DNA of 64,000 nucleotides from Buchananella felis. Lineage in GTDB: Bacteria > Actinomycetota > Actinomycetes > Actinomycetales > Actinomycetaceae. The DNA is taken from assembly GCF_041380015.1 (NCBI RefSeq), contig NZ_CP159978.1; one strand, 5' to 3'. Of this stretch, positions 23,441-31,765 are shown piece after piece. The notes beneath the pieces were generated by a model. That model made no database searches and was not told the DNA's origin. It saw nothing but the letters and a program-made list of their open reading frames with translations. How positions within the stretch are numbered: the first letter of the stretch is position 1; each line of letters begins with the position of its first letter. A program made the position numbers and the translations under genes.

Positions 23441-25093
23441 ATGACCCATCGCAGCGCGCCCCGAGGCGGGCAAGCCCCGCCGCCGTCCAGCCACACAGCT
23501 AGCGCAGCCGCAGGTCTCCCACCTCTGCCGGCGCGCACCCGCCTAGCCACGCTCCTGGGCAACAGCGCCAAGTACCTCTCCCGCACGCTGAAGGTGGGCT
23601 CGGGCGGCATGATCGGCGGCAAGGTGGCCCTGCGTCTTGACCCGCACCTGCTGGAGCGCCTGGCCCGGGGCCGGCGCGTGGTGCTGGTGACCGGCACGAA
23701 CGGCAAGTCCACCACCACGCGCATGATCGCGGCGGCGCTCAGCAGCGTCGGCCAGGTGGCCACCAACTCGGGGGGCGACAACATGCTGGACGGCATCGCC
23801 TCGGCGTTCATGGCCGCCCCGCGCGCCCCGTTGGCGGTGCTGGAGGTGGACGAGATGCACCTGCCGATGGTCGCCAAGGCCACCAGGCCGGCTGCCTTGG
23901 TGCTGCTGAACCTGTCGCGCGACCAGCTGGACCGGGTGGGGGAGATCGGCACCATCGAGCAGCGCCTGCGCGAGGCCGTCAACGCCTGCCCGGACGCGCA
24001 CGTGATCGCCAACGCGGACGACCCGCTGATCGCCTCCGCCGCCTGGGACTCCGGGCGCGTGACCTGGGTGGCGGCCGGGACGGGCTGGAACCTGGACTCC
24101 GTCACCAGCCCGCGCACCGGCACGCCCGTGTTGCGCGACGGCGAGCACTGGTACGCCGCCCCCGCCCTGGAGGGCGCCGCCGTGCAGACCGGACCTGGCC
24201 AGGTGCCCGTAGCCGAGTTCGTGCGCCCCCGCCCCCAGGTGTGGGTGGAGCGCGGCACCGAGACCCCCAGCGGCAGCGAGTTTGTGGTGCGCCTGGAGCG
24301 CTCCCTGCTGGGCGGGATGGACGACGCCTCTCCCGCCGCCCCGATCACGCGGCCTGACCTCGCTGCGGTCGGGGGGCAGGGGGGCGCGGGTGGAGCGTCG
24401 TCCACGGATGAGGCCGTAGCGGTGAAGGTGCGTCTCAACCTGCCCGGGCGCGCCAACCAGGCCAACGCCGCCCAGGCCCTGGCTGCGGCGGTGCGGCTAG
24501 GCGCGCAGAGTGCGCTCGCGGCGGCCGTGCTGGCCGAGCTGCGGGAGGTGGCCGGGCGCTACTCCAGCGTGCGCGTGGACGGCCGCGAGGTGCGCCTGCT
24601 GCTGGCGAAGAACCCGGCCGGCTGGCAGGAGTCGATGAGCATGTTCAACCCGGACGCGGACTCGGTGCTGCTGGCCGTCAACGGGCAGATCCCGGACGGG
24701 GAGGACCTGTCCTGGCTGTGGGACGTGGACTTCACCGCCGTCAAGTGCTACGCGGACGCCGGCGGTCCCGTGATCGCGTGCGGCGAGCGCGTGGCCGACC
24801 TCTCCGTGCGCCTGACCTACGCGGGCATCCCGCACAGGGTGGTGGAGACCCCGGCGCAGGCCGTGGCCTGCTGCCCCAACGGCACCGTGGAGGGGCTGCT
24901 GAACTACACGGCCTTCCGCGACTACTACCGCGAGCTCACCCTGGCCGGCTACTTCACCCCCACGGGCAGCGCGGGGGCCACCCTGACGGCCCGCACGGGC
25001 GCTTCCGGGGCCGGGGCCGCCTGCGAGAGCGCGGTGACCGGTGGGGAGCTGGAGGTCAGCGGCGGCGAGAAGAGCGAGGAGGCGCGGCGATGA
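23441..25093 (+). CDS. murT: Lipid II isoglutaminyl synthase subunit MurT (Mur ligase)
   Basis: The 550-residue protein is a Mur-ligase-fold enzyme with ATP site VVLVTGTNGKSTTTRM (about residues 80-95), the NSGGDNMLDG and EVDEMHLP motifs and the DUF1727-type C terminus. With GatD it amidates the glutamate of lipid II. Two features are unusual. The stretch equivalent to the Cys4 zinc ribbon of other MurT proteins (about residues 225-270, from PVLRDGEHWY to FVRPRPQVWVE) contains no cysteines. A 30-residue Ala/Gly/Pro insertion (about 293-325) is built around an inverted pair of the dispersed motif. The ATGA overlap with gatD indicates coupling. Confidence 0.93.
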   Translation: MTHRSAPRGGQAPPPSSHTASAAAGLPPLPARTRLATLLGNSAKYLSRTLKVGSGGMIGGKVALRLDPHLLERLARGRRVVLVTGTNGKSTTTRMIAAALSSVGQVATNSGGDNMLDGIASAFMAAPRAPLAVLEVDEMHLPMVAKATRPAALVLLNLSRDQLDRVGEIGTIEQRLREAVNACPDAHVIANADDPLIASAAWDSGRVTWVAAGTGWNLDSVTSPRTGTPVLRDGEHWYAAPALEGAAVQTGPGQVPVAEFVRPRPQVWVERGTETPSGSEFVVRLERSLLGGMDDASPAAPITRPDLAAVGGQGGAGGASSTDEAVAVKVRLNLPGRANQANAAQALAAAVRLGAQSALAAAVLAELREVAGRYSSVRVDGREVRLLLAKNPAGWQESMSMFNPDADSVLLAVNGQIPDGEDLSWLWDVDFTAVKCYADAGGPVIACGERVADLSVRLTYAGIPHRVVETPAQAVACCPNGTVEGLLNYTAFRDYYRELTLAGYFTPTGSAGATLTARTGASGAGAACESAVTGGELEVSGGEKSEEARR

Positions 25094-25839
25094 CCCTGCG
25101 CATTGGTTTGATCTTGCCGGACCTGCTGGGCACCTACGGTGACAGCGGCAACGCGGTGGTGTTGGCGCACCGGGCGCGGGCGCGCGGGCACGACGCCCAG
25201 GTGCTCACGGTCCACTACGGCGAGCCGATCCCCGACTCCCTGGACATCTACGCGCTGGGTGGCGGGGAGGACGTGGCGCAGTCGCTGGCGGCTGCCCACC
25301 TGCTGGCCGACGGCGGCCTGGCCCGCGCCGTGGAGCGCGGCGCGCCGGTGCTGGCGATCTGCGCCGGCCTGCAGGTGCTAGGGGAGTGGTTCACCGACGC
25401 CGAGGGCCGCCGCGTGCAGGGCTGCGGCCTGATCGACGCGCGCACCACCCCGAGCGGGTCGCGCATGATCGGCGAACTGGCGGTCAAGCCCTCCAGCCTG
25501 CTTGCGGATTGGGCAGTGGACGACGTTCTGCTGGGCTTTGAAAACCACGGCGGCCGCACCGAGCTGGGGCCGGACGCGGCGCCGCTGGGCGAGGTGCTGT
25601 CCGGGTGGGGCAACGGCGCGAAGGACGGGGCCACGGTCGGGCGGTTGGACGGGGCCATTGCGGGCTCCGTGCTGGGCACCTACGCGCACGGCCCGGTGCT
25701 GGCGCGCAACCCTCAGCTGGCTGACGCGCTGCTGGCCCGCGCTCTCGGGGTGGGCGTTGCAGACCTGGCGCCCGTGGAGGTGGAGCTGCAGCAGCGGCTG
25801 CGCGCCGAGCGCGCGGCGGCGGCCAAGGTCAAGCTCTAG
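25090..25839 (+). CDS. gatD: Lipid II isoglutaminyl synthase glutaminase subunit GatD
   Basis: The 249-residue class I glutamine amidotransferase supplies ammonia to MurT. The catalytic cysteine is in VLAICAGLQVLGEW (Cys91) and the catalytic histidine is in LGTYAHGPVLARNP (His200). The glutamine-binding GGGED and DIYALGGGEDVAQS segments are present. Length is standard. The ATG overlaps the murT stop (ATGA), so translation is coupled. The gene ends 144 bases before the tRNA-Ser(UGA) gene. Confidence 0.95.
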   Translation: MTLRIGLILPDLLGTYGDSGNAVVLAHRARARGHDAQVLTVHYGEPIPDSLDIYALGGGEDVAQSLAAAHLLADGGLARAVERGAPVLAICAGLQVLGEWFTDAEGRRVQGCGLIDARTTPSGSRMIGELAVKPSSLLADWAVDDVLLGFENHGGRTELGPDAAPLGEVLSGWGNGAKDGATVGRLDGAIAGSVLGTYAHGPVLARNPQLADALLARALGVGVADLAPVEVELQQRLRAERAAAAKVKL

Positions 25840-25943
25840 CGCGTCCGCGCGGCGGCGTGGCGGCATGGCTGCGCGGGTCCACTGCTGGGCCTGGCTGCGT
25901 GGCGGGGCTCGGTGCGCTCCCACGCGCGATCTTCGCTGCGGTT

Positions 25944-25973
25944 TTGCCGACCCTGGCGGGAAGCTGCCAGAAT
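25944..25973 (+). promoter_or_regulatory. Candidate promoter of tRNA-Ser(UGA)
   Basis: TTGCCG at 25944-25949 and CAGAAT at 25968-25973 with an 18-base spacer, 10 bases before the tRNA 5' end. Confidence 0.45.
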
Positions 25974-25983
25974 GGGCGGGCAA

Positions 25984-26074
25984 GGAGAGTTGTCCGAGCG
26001 GCCGAAGGTGACAGTCTTGAAAACTGTTGTGCGGTGACCCCGCACCAAGGGTTCGAATCCCTTACTCTCCGCCA
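25984..26074 (+). tRNA. tRNA-Ser (anticodon UGA), CCA encoded
   Basis: Class II tRNA. The acceptor stem GGAGAGT pairs with ACTCTCC, the anticodon loop is CTTGAAA with anticodon TGA, a long variable arm (GTGCGGTGACCCCGCAC) is present, and the T loop is GGGTTCGAATCCC. The discriminator G is followed by encoded CCA at 26072-26074. Decodes UCA and, with modification, other UCN codons. It is a substrate for the SerRS at 18590. Confidence 0.97.
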
Positions 26075-26077
26075 GAG

Positions 26078-26112
26078 GAGCCCGGGAGTGGTGATCAACC
26101 ACTCCCGGGCTC
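26078..26112 (+). terminator. Terminator after tRNA-Ser(UGA)
   Basis: Perfect 15-bp stem, GAGCCCGGGAGTGGT at 26078-26092 pairing with 26098-26112, followed by AGGTTTTG. It begins 4 bases after the tRNA CCA. Confidence 0.85.
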
Positions 26113-26117
26113 AGGTT

Positions 26118-26145
26118 TTGCGTGGCAGTGGACTTTGGTTAAGAT
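26118..26145 (+). promoter_or_regulatory. Candidate promoter of tRNA-Ser(GCU)
   Basis: TTGCGT at 26118-26123 and TAAGAT at 26140-26145 with a 16-base spacer, 10 bases before the tRNA 5' end and directly after the previous terminator. Confidence 0.55.
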
Positions 26146-26155
26146 AGGCGGGCCT

Positions 26156-26244
26156 GGAGACGTCGCATAGCCAGGTCGAGTGCGCCTCCCTGCTAAGGAG
26201 GTAGGGGTTCACGCCCCTCGCGGGTTCAAATCCCGCCGTCTCCG
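26156..26244 (+). tRNA. tRNA-Ser (anticodon GCU)
   Basis: Class II tRNA. The acceptor stem GGAGACG pairs with CGTCTCC, the anticodon loop CTGCTAA carries GCT, a variable arm is present, and the T loop is GGGTTCAAATCCC. No CCA is encoded. Reads AGC/AGU. A hairpin with TTTT follows directly. Confidence 0.97.
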
Positions 26245-26249
26245 CGAAT

Positions 26250-26279
26250 GCCCGGAGCCCGTCAGGGTTCCGGGCTTTT
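26250..26279 (+). terminator. Terminator after tRNA-Ser(GCU)
   Basis: GCCCGGA at 26250-26256 pairs with TCCGGGC at 26269-26275, followed by TTTT. Confidence 0.85.
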
Positions 26280-26334
26280 GCGTTCCCGAGCGGCGTGCCC
26301 GCCCGCTCCTCGATTCGCCGAAACTTGTCAAACC

Positions 26335-27680
26335 GGGGCTATAGGACAAAATGTGTTGCTTTGGGGCTTGGTTTTCGTTGTGTTTGTTGGGCAAAGTGGG
26401 GTTTGAAGTTGGGGTGGGTCAACTTCAAGGTCGGACAGAATGTGTTGCTCTCGGGCCTGGTTTTCGTTGTGTTTGCAACGGATTGGCGGTGTTGAAGTTG
26501 GCGGGGGCAGTTTTGAGGGATGAACACTCCCAAATGCCCACTGTGTGCGGCGGTGATGACCCGGCATGGCAAGACCCGTGGCGGGGCCCAGCGGTGGCGT
26601 TGTCGTAGCTGTAACGTCTCCCGGGTTGGCCATATTGACTCAAGCGCCAAACAGTTACAGGCTTTCTTGGCCTGGTTGTTGGGTGCGGGCCGTCAGGTCG
26701 ACATGCCTGGCGCTGGTAGGACCTTTCGGCGCCACTGCCAACAGTTTTGGTGTCTGTGGCCCTTGTCCCCGATCGTGGACGAGGTCCACGAAGTCATCTT
26801 CGTTGACGGTATCCATCTGGGACGCAAAGCAGTGGTCTTGATTGCCCGCAGTAGGCACCACGTGCTGGGCTGGTACGTGGCCCGCAACGAAAACTCCCGG
26901 GCCTGGGCAGCGCTCTTAGCCAGGATCGCCCCACCACAGATGGTGGTCACTGACGGGGGCAGTGGTTTTGAAAAGGCCCGCAGACAGCACTGGCCAGACA
27001 CTATGGTCCAGCGCTGTACTTTCCACGTTTTTGGGCTGATCAAGACCGCTACCACCACCCGTCCCAAGCTGGAAGCCTCCCGCCAGCTCTACGCTCTCGG
27101 ACTCGACCTGATCCGTCTACACACCCGCGACCAGGCCATTGCCTGGGTCCAGGCCTATCAAGCCTGGACCACACGTTGGCAGGGATTTCTAAACGAGAAG
27201 ACCACCGGGCCAGACGGCAAGCAGTTCTTCACCCACGCGCCCTTAGTCAAGGCACGCAACAGTCTCAACCGCCTGTTGCGGGCAGGAGTGTTGTTCAGTT
27301 TTCTCGACCCGGGCTGGGAAACGGTGATGCCCGCGATGAACAACCAAATCGAAGGAGCAACTAACGCCCCGCTGCGTCAGATGCTGCGCGATCACCGCGG
27401 CCTGGGGCTAACCAGGCGGATCAAAGCGATCTTTTGGTGGTGCTACATGCACACCCAAGCCCCGCTACCGGCAGCCAAGATCCTTAAGACCATGCCCACC
27501 GACGCCCAGATCGAGGCCGCTTACCAAGCCGCTGCTCTCCACGCCAAACCCGATGACTTCCTGCCCCGCTGGGGAGACGCGATTACCTGGAGAGAACTCC
27601 ACCACACAACCCCACACCACAACGACTGGGACTAAGCAACCCCACCCACCCCAAAGCAACACATTTTGTCCTATAACCCT
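26335..27680 (+). mobile_element. IS1249-like element (IS256-related)
   Basis: Ends share TATAGGACAAAATGTGTTGC followed by TTTGGGG: the left end at 26335-26366 and the inverted right end at 27650-27680. The left end has a second, degraded copy at about 26431-26510, so subterminal transposase sites are probable. The element carries one transposase gene and is about 1.35 kb, usual for the group. Confidence 0.8.
26520..27635 (+). CDS. IS1249-family transposase
   Basis: The 371-residue protein begins with a zinc-ribbon-type segment (CPLCAAVMTRHGKTRG through WRCRSC). It then has a DDE-type catalytic region: EVIFVDGIHLGRKAVVLIA (first Asp), MVVTDGGSGFEKA (second Asp) and MNNQIEGATNAPLRQMLRDH (Glu). 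This is the IS1249 subgroup of the IS256/mutator transposases. ATG 26520 follows GAGGG. The reading frame is intact and the ends are present, so the element may still be mobile. Confidence 0.93.
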   Translation: MNTPKCPLCAAVMTRHGKTRGGAQRWRCRSCNVSRVGHIDSSAKQLQAFLAWLLGAGRQVDMPGAGRTFRRHCQQFWCLWPLSPIVDEVHEVIFVDGIHLGRKAVVLIARSRHHVLGWYVARNENSRAWAALLARIAPPQMVVTDGGSGFEKARRQHWPDTMVQRCTFHVFGLIKTATTTRPKLEASRQLYALGLDLIRLHTRDQAIAWVQAYQAWTTRWQGFLNEKTTGPDGKQFFTHAPLVKARNSLNRLLRAGVLFSFLDPGWETVMPAMNNQIEGATNAPLRQMLRDHRGLGLTRRIKAIFWWCYMHTQAPLPAAKILKTMPTDAQIEAAYQAAALHAKPDDFLPRWGDAITWRELHHTTPHHNDWD

Positions 27681-27795
27681 CAAACCGCGTTGGGCCTTGT
27701 CCGTAGGCACCCCGCTAAGGACAAGTTCCGTGGGGGTTGGACAAGTTTCGGCGGGGGAGTGCTGTGACAGGGCATCGACGCGGAGCCAGCGGGGC

Positions 27796-27835
27796 GCCTT
27801 GAGGGTCGGTGGGCCGCCTTGAGGGTCGGTGGGCC
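27796..27835 (+). repeat. Two tandem 20-bp units in the IS island
   Basis: GCCTTGAGGGTCGGTGGGCC occurs twice in tandem (27796-27815 and 27816-27835). It lies in the 190-base segment between the IS1249-like element and the next IS end, and has no other recognisable content. Confidence 0.7.
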
Positions 27836-27870
27836 GCCTGCTGGGGCGATGGGCCGGTGGGCCATGTCTG

Positions 27871-27899
27871 GGGTTATAGGACAAAATGTGTTGCTTTGG
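27871..27899 (+). repeat. Orphan left end of an IS1249-like element
   Basis: GGGTTATAGGACAAAATGTG and the following bases match the IS1249 left end. The match stops where the IS3 element starts (27897). Its partner is probably the inverted end at 31315-31394, so a second IS1249-like element has been largely replaced by other insertions. Confidence 0.7.
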
Positions 27900-29370
27900 A
27901 CCGAACCCTTGTTGTTGGACAGTCCTGGTCTTGGGAGGGATTGTGTCGATAGAGGAGCGTTTTCAGCGTCGGTTGATGGTGCTGGATTTGTATGAGCAGG
28001 GCTTGCGGGTTAGTCAGTGTGCTGCGCGTGCGGGCGTGTCGTATGAGACAGCACGCCGGATTTGTCGGGAAGCTGATCGTGATGGTTTTGACCTAGCCCG
28101 TCAAGAACGCGTGCCGCGTTTCTGGCCGGTAGAATTAAAGACCGAGATCGGGATGAGATGGCTTGCTGGTGAAAACGCGGGCAAACTCACTCGCGAGTAC
28201 GGACTACCGGCCGGTTCTTACCCGATCATTTTCGGACGCTGGCTAGAGGACAGAAAAATGGTCGACCCTGAAACAAGCGCTAAAGCCGCATACGAGCGCA
28301 TTAACCGCGCCCAGAAAGCAGGATACCGATTCGAGCATTGGGGTAAATGGCTGCAAGAAATGCGCCACCACATCGAAACAGCCAAGGCTCAAGCCCCCAA
28401 CGAAGAAAAACGCCAGGCTTTGGACGCGCTACACGTGGAGCTGCTGGAAAAATCTTGTGCTTTGAGGGATGAGGTTGATACGTGGCAAGAGCTCTTGATC
28501 CTCTTGGTCACTACCCTCAAAGCCATACACCCGGTATCAAGACTGTGCGCGATCGTGGGGCTTGCTCGCTCGACCTACTACTGGGCCCGGAAACGCTCGA
28601 ACCAGCCCAACCCGGACCTAGAGGTAGTCAAGGCAGCCTTTGACTACGCCCAAGGCCGCTATGGGTGTAAGCGCATCACCGCGTTGATCGCTCAGGGCTT
28701 TGGCAACTACCCACCCCAGGTGTTCAACCACAAGAAGGTCGCCAGACTGATGAGGATGGCCGGACTGAAGGGGGCCTGCCCGCGTCGTAAGCACTACCGT
28801 TCGTTTGCTGGCACTCAAGCCAAAATCCCTAACCGTCTCCAACGTCGGTTCCATGCCGACAAGCCCGGTAAATGCCTGGTTACTGATATCACCCAGATTT
28901 CCTGGGCGGGCTCCTGGTACTACTTCTCGCCCTTGCTGGACCTGTACAACAACGAGATCGTGGCCTGGCAGCTAGGCAAAAGCGCCACCACACAACTAGT
29001 TACCAACATGATCAAACAGTATGCCCAAAAAGCAGACTTGACCGGGACAGTGATCCACACCGACCAAGGCGGGCAATACTTCTCATACGACTACCGCGAG
29101 CTGATTGAATCCCTAGGCGCTTGCCAGTCAATGTCTCGTAAAGGCAACTGCTTGGACAATTCCCCCGCCGAAGCATTCTTCGCCCGCCTGAAAACCGAAC
29201 TAAACCTCAACTCAAACCCCCACGACGACTATGAAAGCCTGGAGGAACTAATCAGCCAATACATCACATGGTGGAACGAAGAACGAATCGTAAGCAAACT
29301 ACACACAAGTCCGGTAAACTACCGGCAACAACACTACAAACTCACTGTCTAACAAACAGGGGTCAGTCCA
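27897..29370 (+). mobile_element. IS3-family element
   Basis: Imperfect terminal inverted repeats start TGGAC at both ends. The left end (27897-27923) reads TGGACCGAACCCTTGTTGTT and the right end, inverted from 29370, reads TGGACTGACCCCTGTTTGTT. Both end near GACAGT. Length is 1474 bp. It contains a single fused transposase frame and interrupts an IS1249-like end on its left. Confidence 0.85.
27943..29352 (+). CDS. IS3-family transposase (single frame)
   Basis: The 469-residue product (from GTG 27943, preceded by GGGAGGG) has an N-terminal helix-turn-helix (MVLDLYEQGLRVSQCAARAG) and a coiled-coil middle. A DDE integrase core follows: CLVTDITQISW (Asp), VIHTDQGGQYFS (Asp) and LDNSPAEAFFARLKTEL (Glu). 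In most IS3 elements OrfA and OrfB are joined by a -1 frameshift; here they are continuous in one frame. The frame is intact, so the protein is probably active. Confidence 0.92.
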   Translation: MSIEERFQRRLMVLDLYEQGLRVSQCAARAGVSYETARRICREADRDGFDLARQERVPRFWPVELKTEIGMRWLAGENAGKLTREYGLPAGSYPIIFGRWLEDRKMVDPETSAKAAYERINRAQKAGYRFEHWGKWLQEMRHHIETAKAQAPNEEKRQALDALHVELLEKSCALRDEVDTWQELLILLVTTLKAIHPVSRLCAIVGLARSTYYWARKRSNQPNPDLEVVKAAFDYAQGRYGCKRITALIAQGFGNYPPQVFNHKKVARLMRMAGLKGACPRRKHYRSFAGTQAKIPNRLQRRFHADKPGKCLVTDITQISWAGSWYYFSPLLDLYNNEIVAWQLGKSATTQLVTNMIKQYAQKADLTGTVIHTDQGGQYFSYDYRELIESLGACQSMSRKGNCLDNSPAEAFFARLKTELNLNSNPHDDYESLEELISQYITWWNEERIVSKLHTSPVNYRQQHYKLTV

Positions 29371-29510
29371 CTTTTGGGTGGGTGGGGTTGCAGTTGAGTC
29401 CCGCATTGTGGTGTAACCACTTGGTGGTCGGCCCGGCTTGTGGATGTAGGCGCGGTCACCGTGTGATCCTTCGAGGAATCTCCTACAACCCGCTCGAAAG
29501 GACTCGTTAC

Positions 29511-29663
29511 GATGACCGCTCCTTATATTGTCGATCCTGCCGGCCTGCTGAGTGAAGCTCTGGCCGAAGCTTGGCCCGACCTGATGCGTGATCTGCTGCA
29601 GACGGTGATCAACGCGCTGCTGTCTGCCCACGCGCACGCCGTGTGCGGCGCCCAGTGGGGGTT
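29511..29663 (+). pseudogene. IS256-family transposase, 5' fragment
   Basis: Begins MTAPYIVDPAGLLSEALAEA and continues PDLMRDLLQTVINALLSA and GAQWG, the conserved start of mutator-type transposases. The match stops at the IS3-type insertion near 29666. The matching 3' fragment is at 30974-31168. Confidence 0.85.
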
Positions 29664-29791
29664 AATGGGCTCTTCCCATTTAAGGGTGTAGTTGGGGTTT
29701 GAATCCGCCTGCTTCGAGCAGGCTGCGGGGAATGGTGTAATGGTTGGTGTCACTGGTTGCGGGGCTGTTGGTCTCGCGGGAGGGGGCTGTG

Positions 29792-30082
29792 ATGCCCAGG
29801 AAGTATGCGCCGGAATTCCGTCAGGATGTGGTGCGTTTTGCGTTGAATCGTCCTGCTGGGATGACGTTGGCGCAGGTAGCAGCTGATTTTGGGATTGGGG
29901 GTTCGACTCTGGATGCTTGGATCAGACGCGAGCAGGTTTCTAAGGGTGTGCTCAAGGCTAGTGCGGGTGAGGACAAGGCCCGCATCGCGCAGTTAGAGCG
30001 CCAGTTGCGGTTAAAGGAAGAAGAGTGCTTCATCCTTAGAAGGGCGGCGGCTTACCTGGCCCGTGATGTGAACCCAAAATGA
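29792..30082 (+). CDS. IS3-type transposase OrfA
   Basis: The 96-residue protein MPRKYAPEFRQDVVRFALNR has an N-terminal HTH (LAQVAADFGIGGSTLDAWIR) that binds the element ends, then a leucine-zipper-like helix (IAQLERQLRLKEEECFILRR) for dimerisation. ATG 29792 follows AGGGGGCTGTG. The stop overlaps the orfB start (AAAATGA), so a -1 frameshift or coupled start is expected. Confidence 0.88.
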   Translation: MPRKYAPEFRQDVVRFALNRPAGMTLAQVAADFGIGGSTLDAWIRREQVSKGVLKASAGEDKARIAQLERQLRLKEEECFILRRAAAYLARDVNPK

Positions 30083-30936
30083 TCTACCCCCTGGTAGAAG
30101 AACTAGCTGGTTTGGGCATAGCGGTTAGTCGGATCTGCCGGGTGCTTGGTATCGCCCGCCAGCCTTTCTACCGGTGGCGCGGGTGTAGGCAAAGCCGGCT
30201 AGAACAACGCCGTAGCTACTTAAAGGAACGGGTGAGGACCATCCATAGTGCTGATCCTGCTTTTGGCTACCGGCTGATTACCGATGAGCTGGCCCGCCAG
30301 GGAGTCAAGGTGGCTAGCCGCACGGTGTGGTCGATCTGTCACGAGTTGGGCATTAGGTCTATTACTGCACCCAAAGGCAAGACCAAGACCACCAAGAGCG
30401 CTAGAAGCGTTGGGGTTGATCTGGTTGGGCGGGTCTTTCATGCCGATGGGCCTAACCGTCTCTGGCTTACTGACATCACCGAACATCCCACCACTCAGGG
30501 CAAGTTGTATGTGTGTGCGATCAAGGACGTGTGGTCTAACCGGATCGTGGCTCTTAGCAGTGCTACGTCCATGAGCGCTTCTCTCGCGGTTAACGCTTTG
30601 GCCCAGGCGGTAGCAGACCGCCACCCACCAGCCGGGTGTGTAATCCATTCAGATCGTGGTGCGCAGTTCACTTCCACGGCCTACCGGCAAGCTGCCCTCG
30701 CCTACGGGCTGGTCCAGTCCATGGGACAGGCCGGTACGTGTGCGGACAACGCTGCCATGGAGTCCTTCTTCGCGCTTTTACAGAAGAACGTGCTCAATAC
30801 CCGCAAGTGGGAAACCCGTCAGGAACTAGCCACCGCCATCCGCCACTGGATCGAATCCACCTACCACCGCCGACGCCGCCAAGCCCGCCTAGGCAAACTC
30901 ACACCAATCGAATACGAAACAATCTACACAAACTGA
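30079..30936 (+). CDS. IS3-type transposase OrfB (DDE integrase)
   Basis: The 285-residue protein has an HTH_21-like N terminus (VSRICRVLGIARQPFYRWR) and the rve/DDE core: RLWLTDITEHPT (Asp), CVIHSDRGAQFTSTAYR (Asp) and CADNAAMESFFALLQKNVL (Glu). It lies in the -1 frame relative to orfA. The frame is intact. It would form the OrfAB transposase by frameshifting at AAAATGA. Confidence 0.9.
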   Translation: MIYPLVEELAGLGIAVSRICRVLGIARQPFYRWRGCRQSRLEQRRSYLKERVRTIHSADPAFGYRLITDELARQGVKVASRTVWSICHELGIRSITAPKGKTKTTKSARSVGVDLVGRVFHADGPNRLWLTDITEHPTTQGKLYVCAIKDVWSNRIVALSSATSMSASLAVNALAQAVADRHPPAGCVIHSDRGAQFTSTAYRQAALAYGLVQSMGQAGTCADNAAMESFFALLQKNVLNTRKWETRQELATAIRHWIESTYHRRRRQARLGKLTPIEYETIYTN

Positions 30937-30973
30937 CACCAAAACTTGCACCAGACCCATCCGCCGCCCAACC

Positions 30974-31168
30974 GACTCAGTAGGAATCTTTCCCAACCGA
31001 GAGGCCGTCACCCGCCTCGTCGGAGCCGTCCTGGCCGAACAAACCGACCAATGGGCCCAACGACGCCGCTACCTCAGCCTCGATGCCCTCACCCGCTGTC
31101 GTCTCCACCTCGTCCCCAACGACGACATCCAAACCATCACCCACCCCCTCCCCGCACTAACCGCCTAA
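30974..31168 (+). pseudogene. IS256-family transposase, 3' fragment
   Basis: Translates as DSVGIFPNREAVTRLVGAVL with a continuation of AEQTDQWAQRRRYLSLDALT, the conserved C terminus of mutator-type transposases, ending at TAA 31166-31168. It belongs with the fragment at 29511. The central catalytic part is absent. Confidence 0.82.
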
Positions 31169-31314
31169 CCCCTTACCAGCACCTTGAAGGACTGTTACAC
31201 CACTCAAAGGGACTTGACCCGAAGACGGCAACCACACACGCAAAGGCTGGGCAGGAAGAACCACCTGAACACCCCAAGACACGCCCGAGATTTACACACT
31301 TTTTGAGCATTAGC

Positions 31315-31394
31315 CCCCAACTTCAAACCCCACTTTGCCCAGCAAACACAACGAAAACCAAGCCCAAAAGCAACACATTTTGTCCTATAGCCCC
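31315..31394 (-). repeat. Right outer inverted end of the IS island
   Basis: Inverted copy of 26335-26414 with two mismatches over 80 bases. It has no matching transposase next to it. It ends 57 bases before the tRNA-Arg gene. Confidence 0.85.
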
Positions 31395-31450
31395 GATCCG
31401 GTGCTCGGGCAACAAAAAATCCGCTACGCGATTGCGGAGCGGATCCTCTG

Positions 31451-31523
31451 CGCGCCCGAAGGGACTCGAACCCCTAACCTTCTGATCCGTAGTCAGATGC
31501 TCTATCCATTGAGCTACGGGCGC
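31451..31523 (-). tRNA. tRNA-Arg (anticodon ACG)
   Basis: Class I tRNA of 73 nt on the minus strand. Acceptor stem GCGCCCG/CGGGCGC, anticodon loop CTACGGA with ACG (A34 is normally deaminated to inosine and reads CGN) and T loop GGGTTCGAGTCCC. No CCA is encoded. The IS island lies directly to its 3' side. Confidence 0.97.
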
Positions 31524-31765
31524 ATTGTCTTGCGACTTGAGAAGTCTAACTGGCGGTGGGTGTCGAACGCAAATCCAGCGGCTGTGATCCGTCGCACCGA
31601 GCCCTCGTCGCAAGTGCTTCAAAGTAAAAATAATATGGCGGCTGTGCCGGCGGGCAGCCTCGCGTGGCGAGGCTGCTTCGCGGCTCTACGGTGTACTAGC
31701 GCCAGTATTCTCGATAATGCAACGGTACCTAGCGTCCGGAGCTGGACTGCTTGGAAAGGAAGAAC

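Larger units (their letters stand above)
29666..30959 (+). mobile_element. Second IS3-type element, inserted in the IS256 remnant
   Basis: OrfA and OrfB overlap and lie between the two IS256 transposase fragments. Outer ends are placed by a weak match of TGGGCTCTTCCC (from 29666) to the inverted TGGGTCTGGTGC (from 30959). Length of about 1.3 kb is normal. Exact ends are uncertain. Confidence 0.6.
29393..31218 (+). mobile_element. Remnant of an IS256-family element
   Basis: Partly matching ends: GTTGAGTCCC...GTGGTGTAAC at 29393-29415 and the inverted GTCAAGTCCC...GTGGTGTAAC ending at 31218. Inside are the first 51 codons and the last 65 codons of one transposase, separated by an inserted IS3-type element. 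The middle of the gene is lost, so the element is dead. Confidence 0.75.
26335..31394. mobile_element. Nested insertion-sequence island between tRNA genes
   Basis: The island is bounded by 80-bp inverted repeats (26335-26414 and 31315-31394, two mismatches) that are also the ends of the IS1249-like element inside it. It holds an IS1249-like element (to about 27680), an IS3-family element (27897-29370), a truncated IS256-family element (29393-31218) and a second IS3-type element (about 29666-30959) inserted into that IS256 copy. Short leftovers lie between them. The whole block sits between tRNA-Ser(GCU) and tRNA-Arg(ACG), a common integration neighbourhood. Confidence 0.85.
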
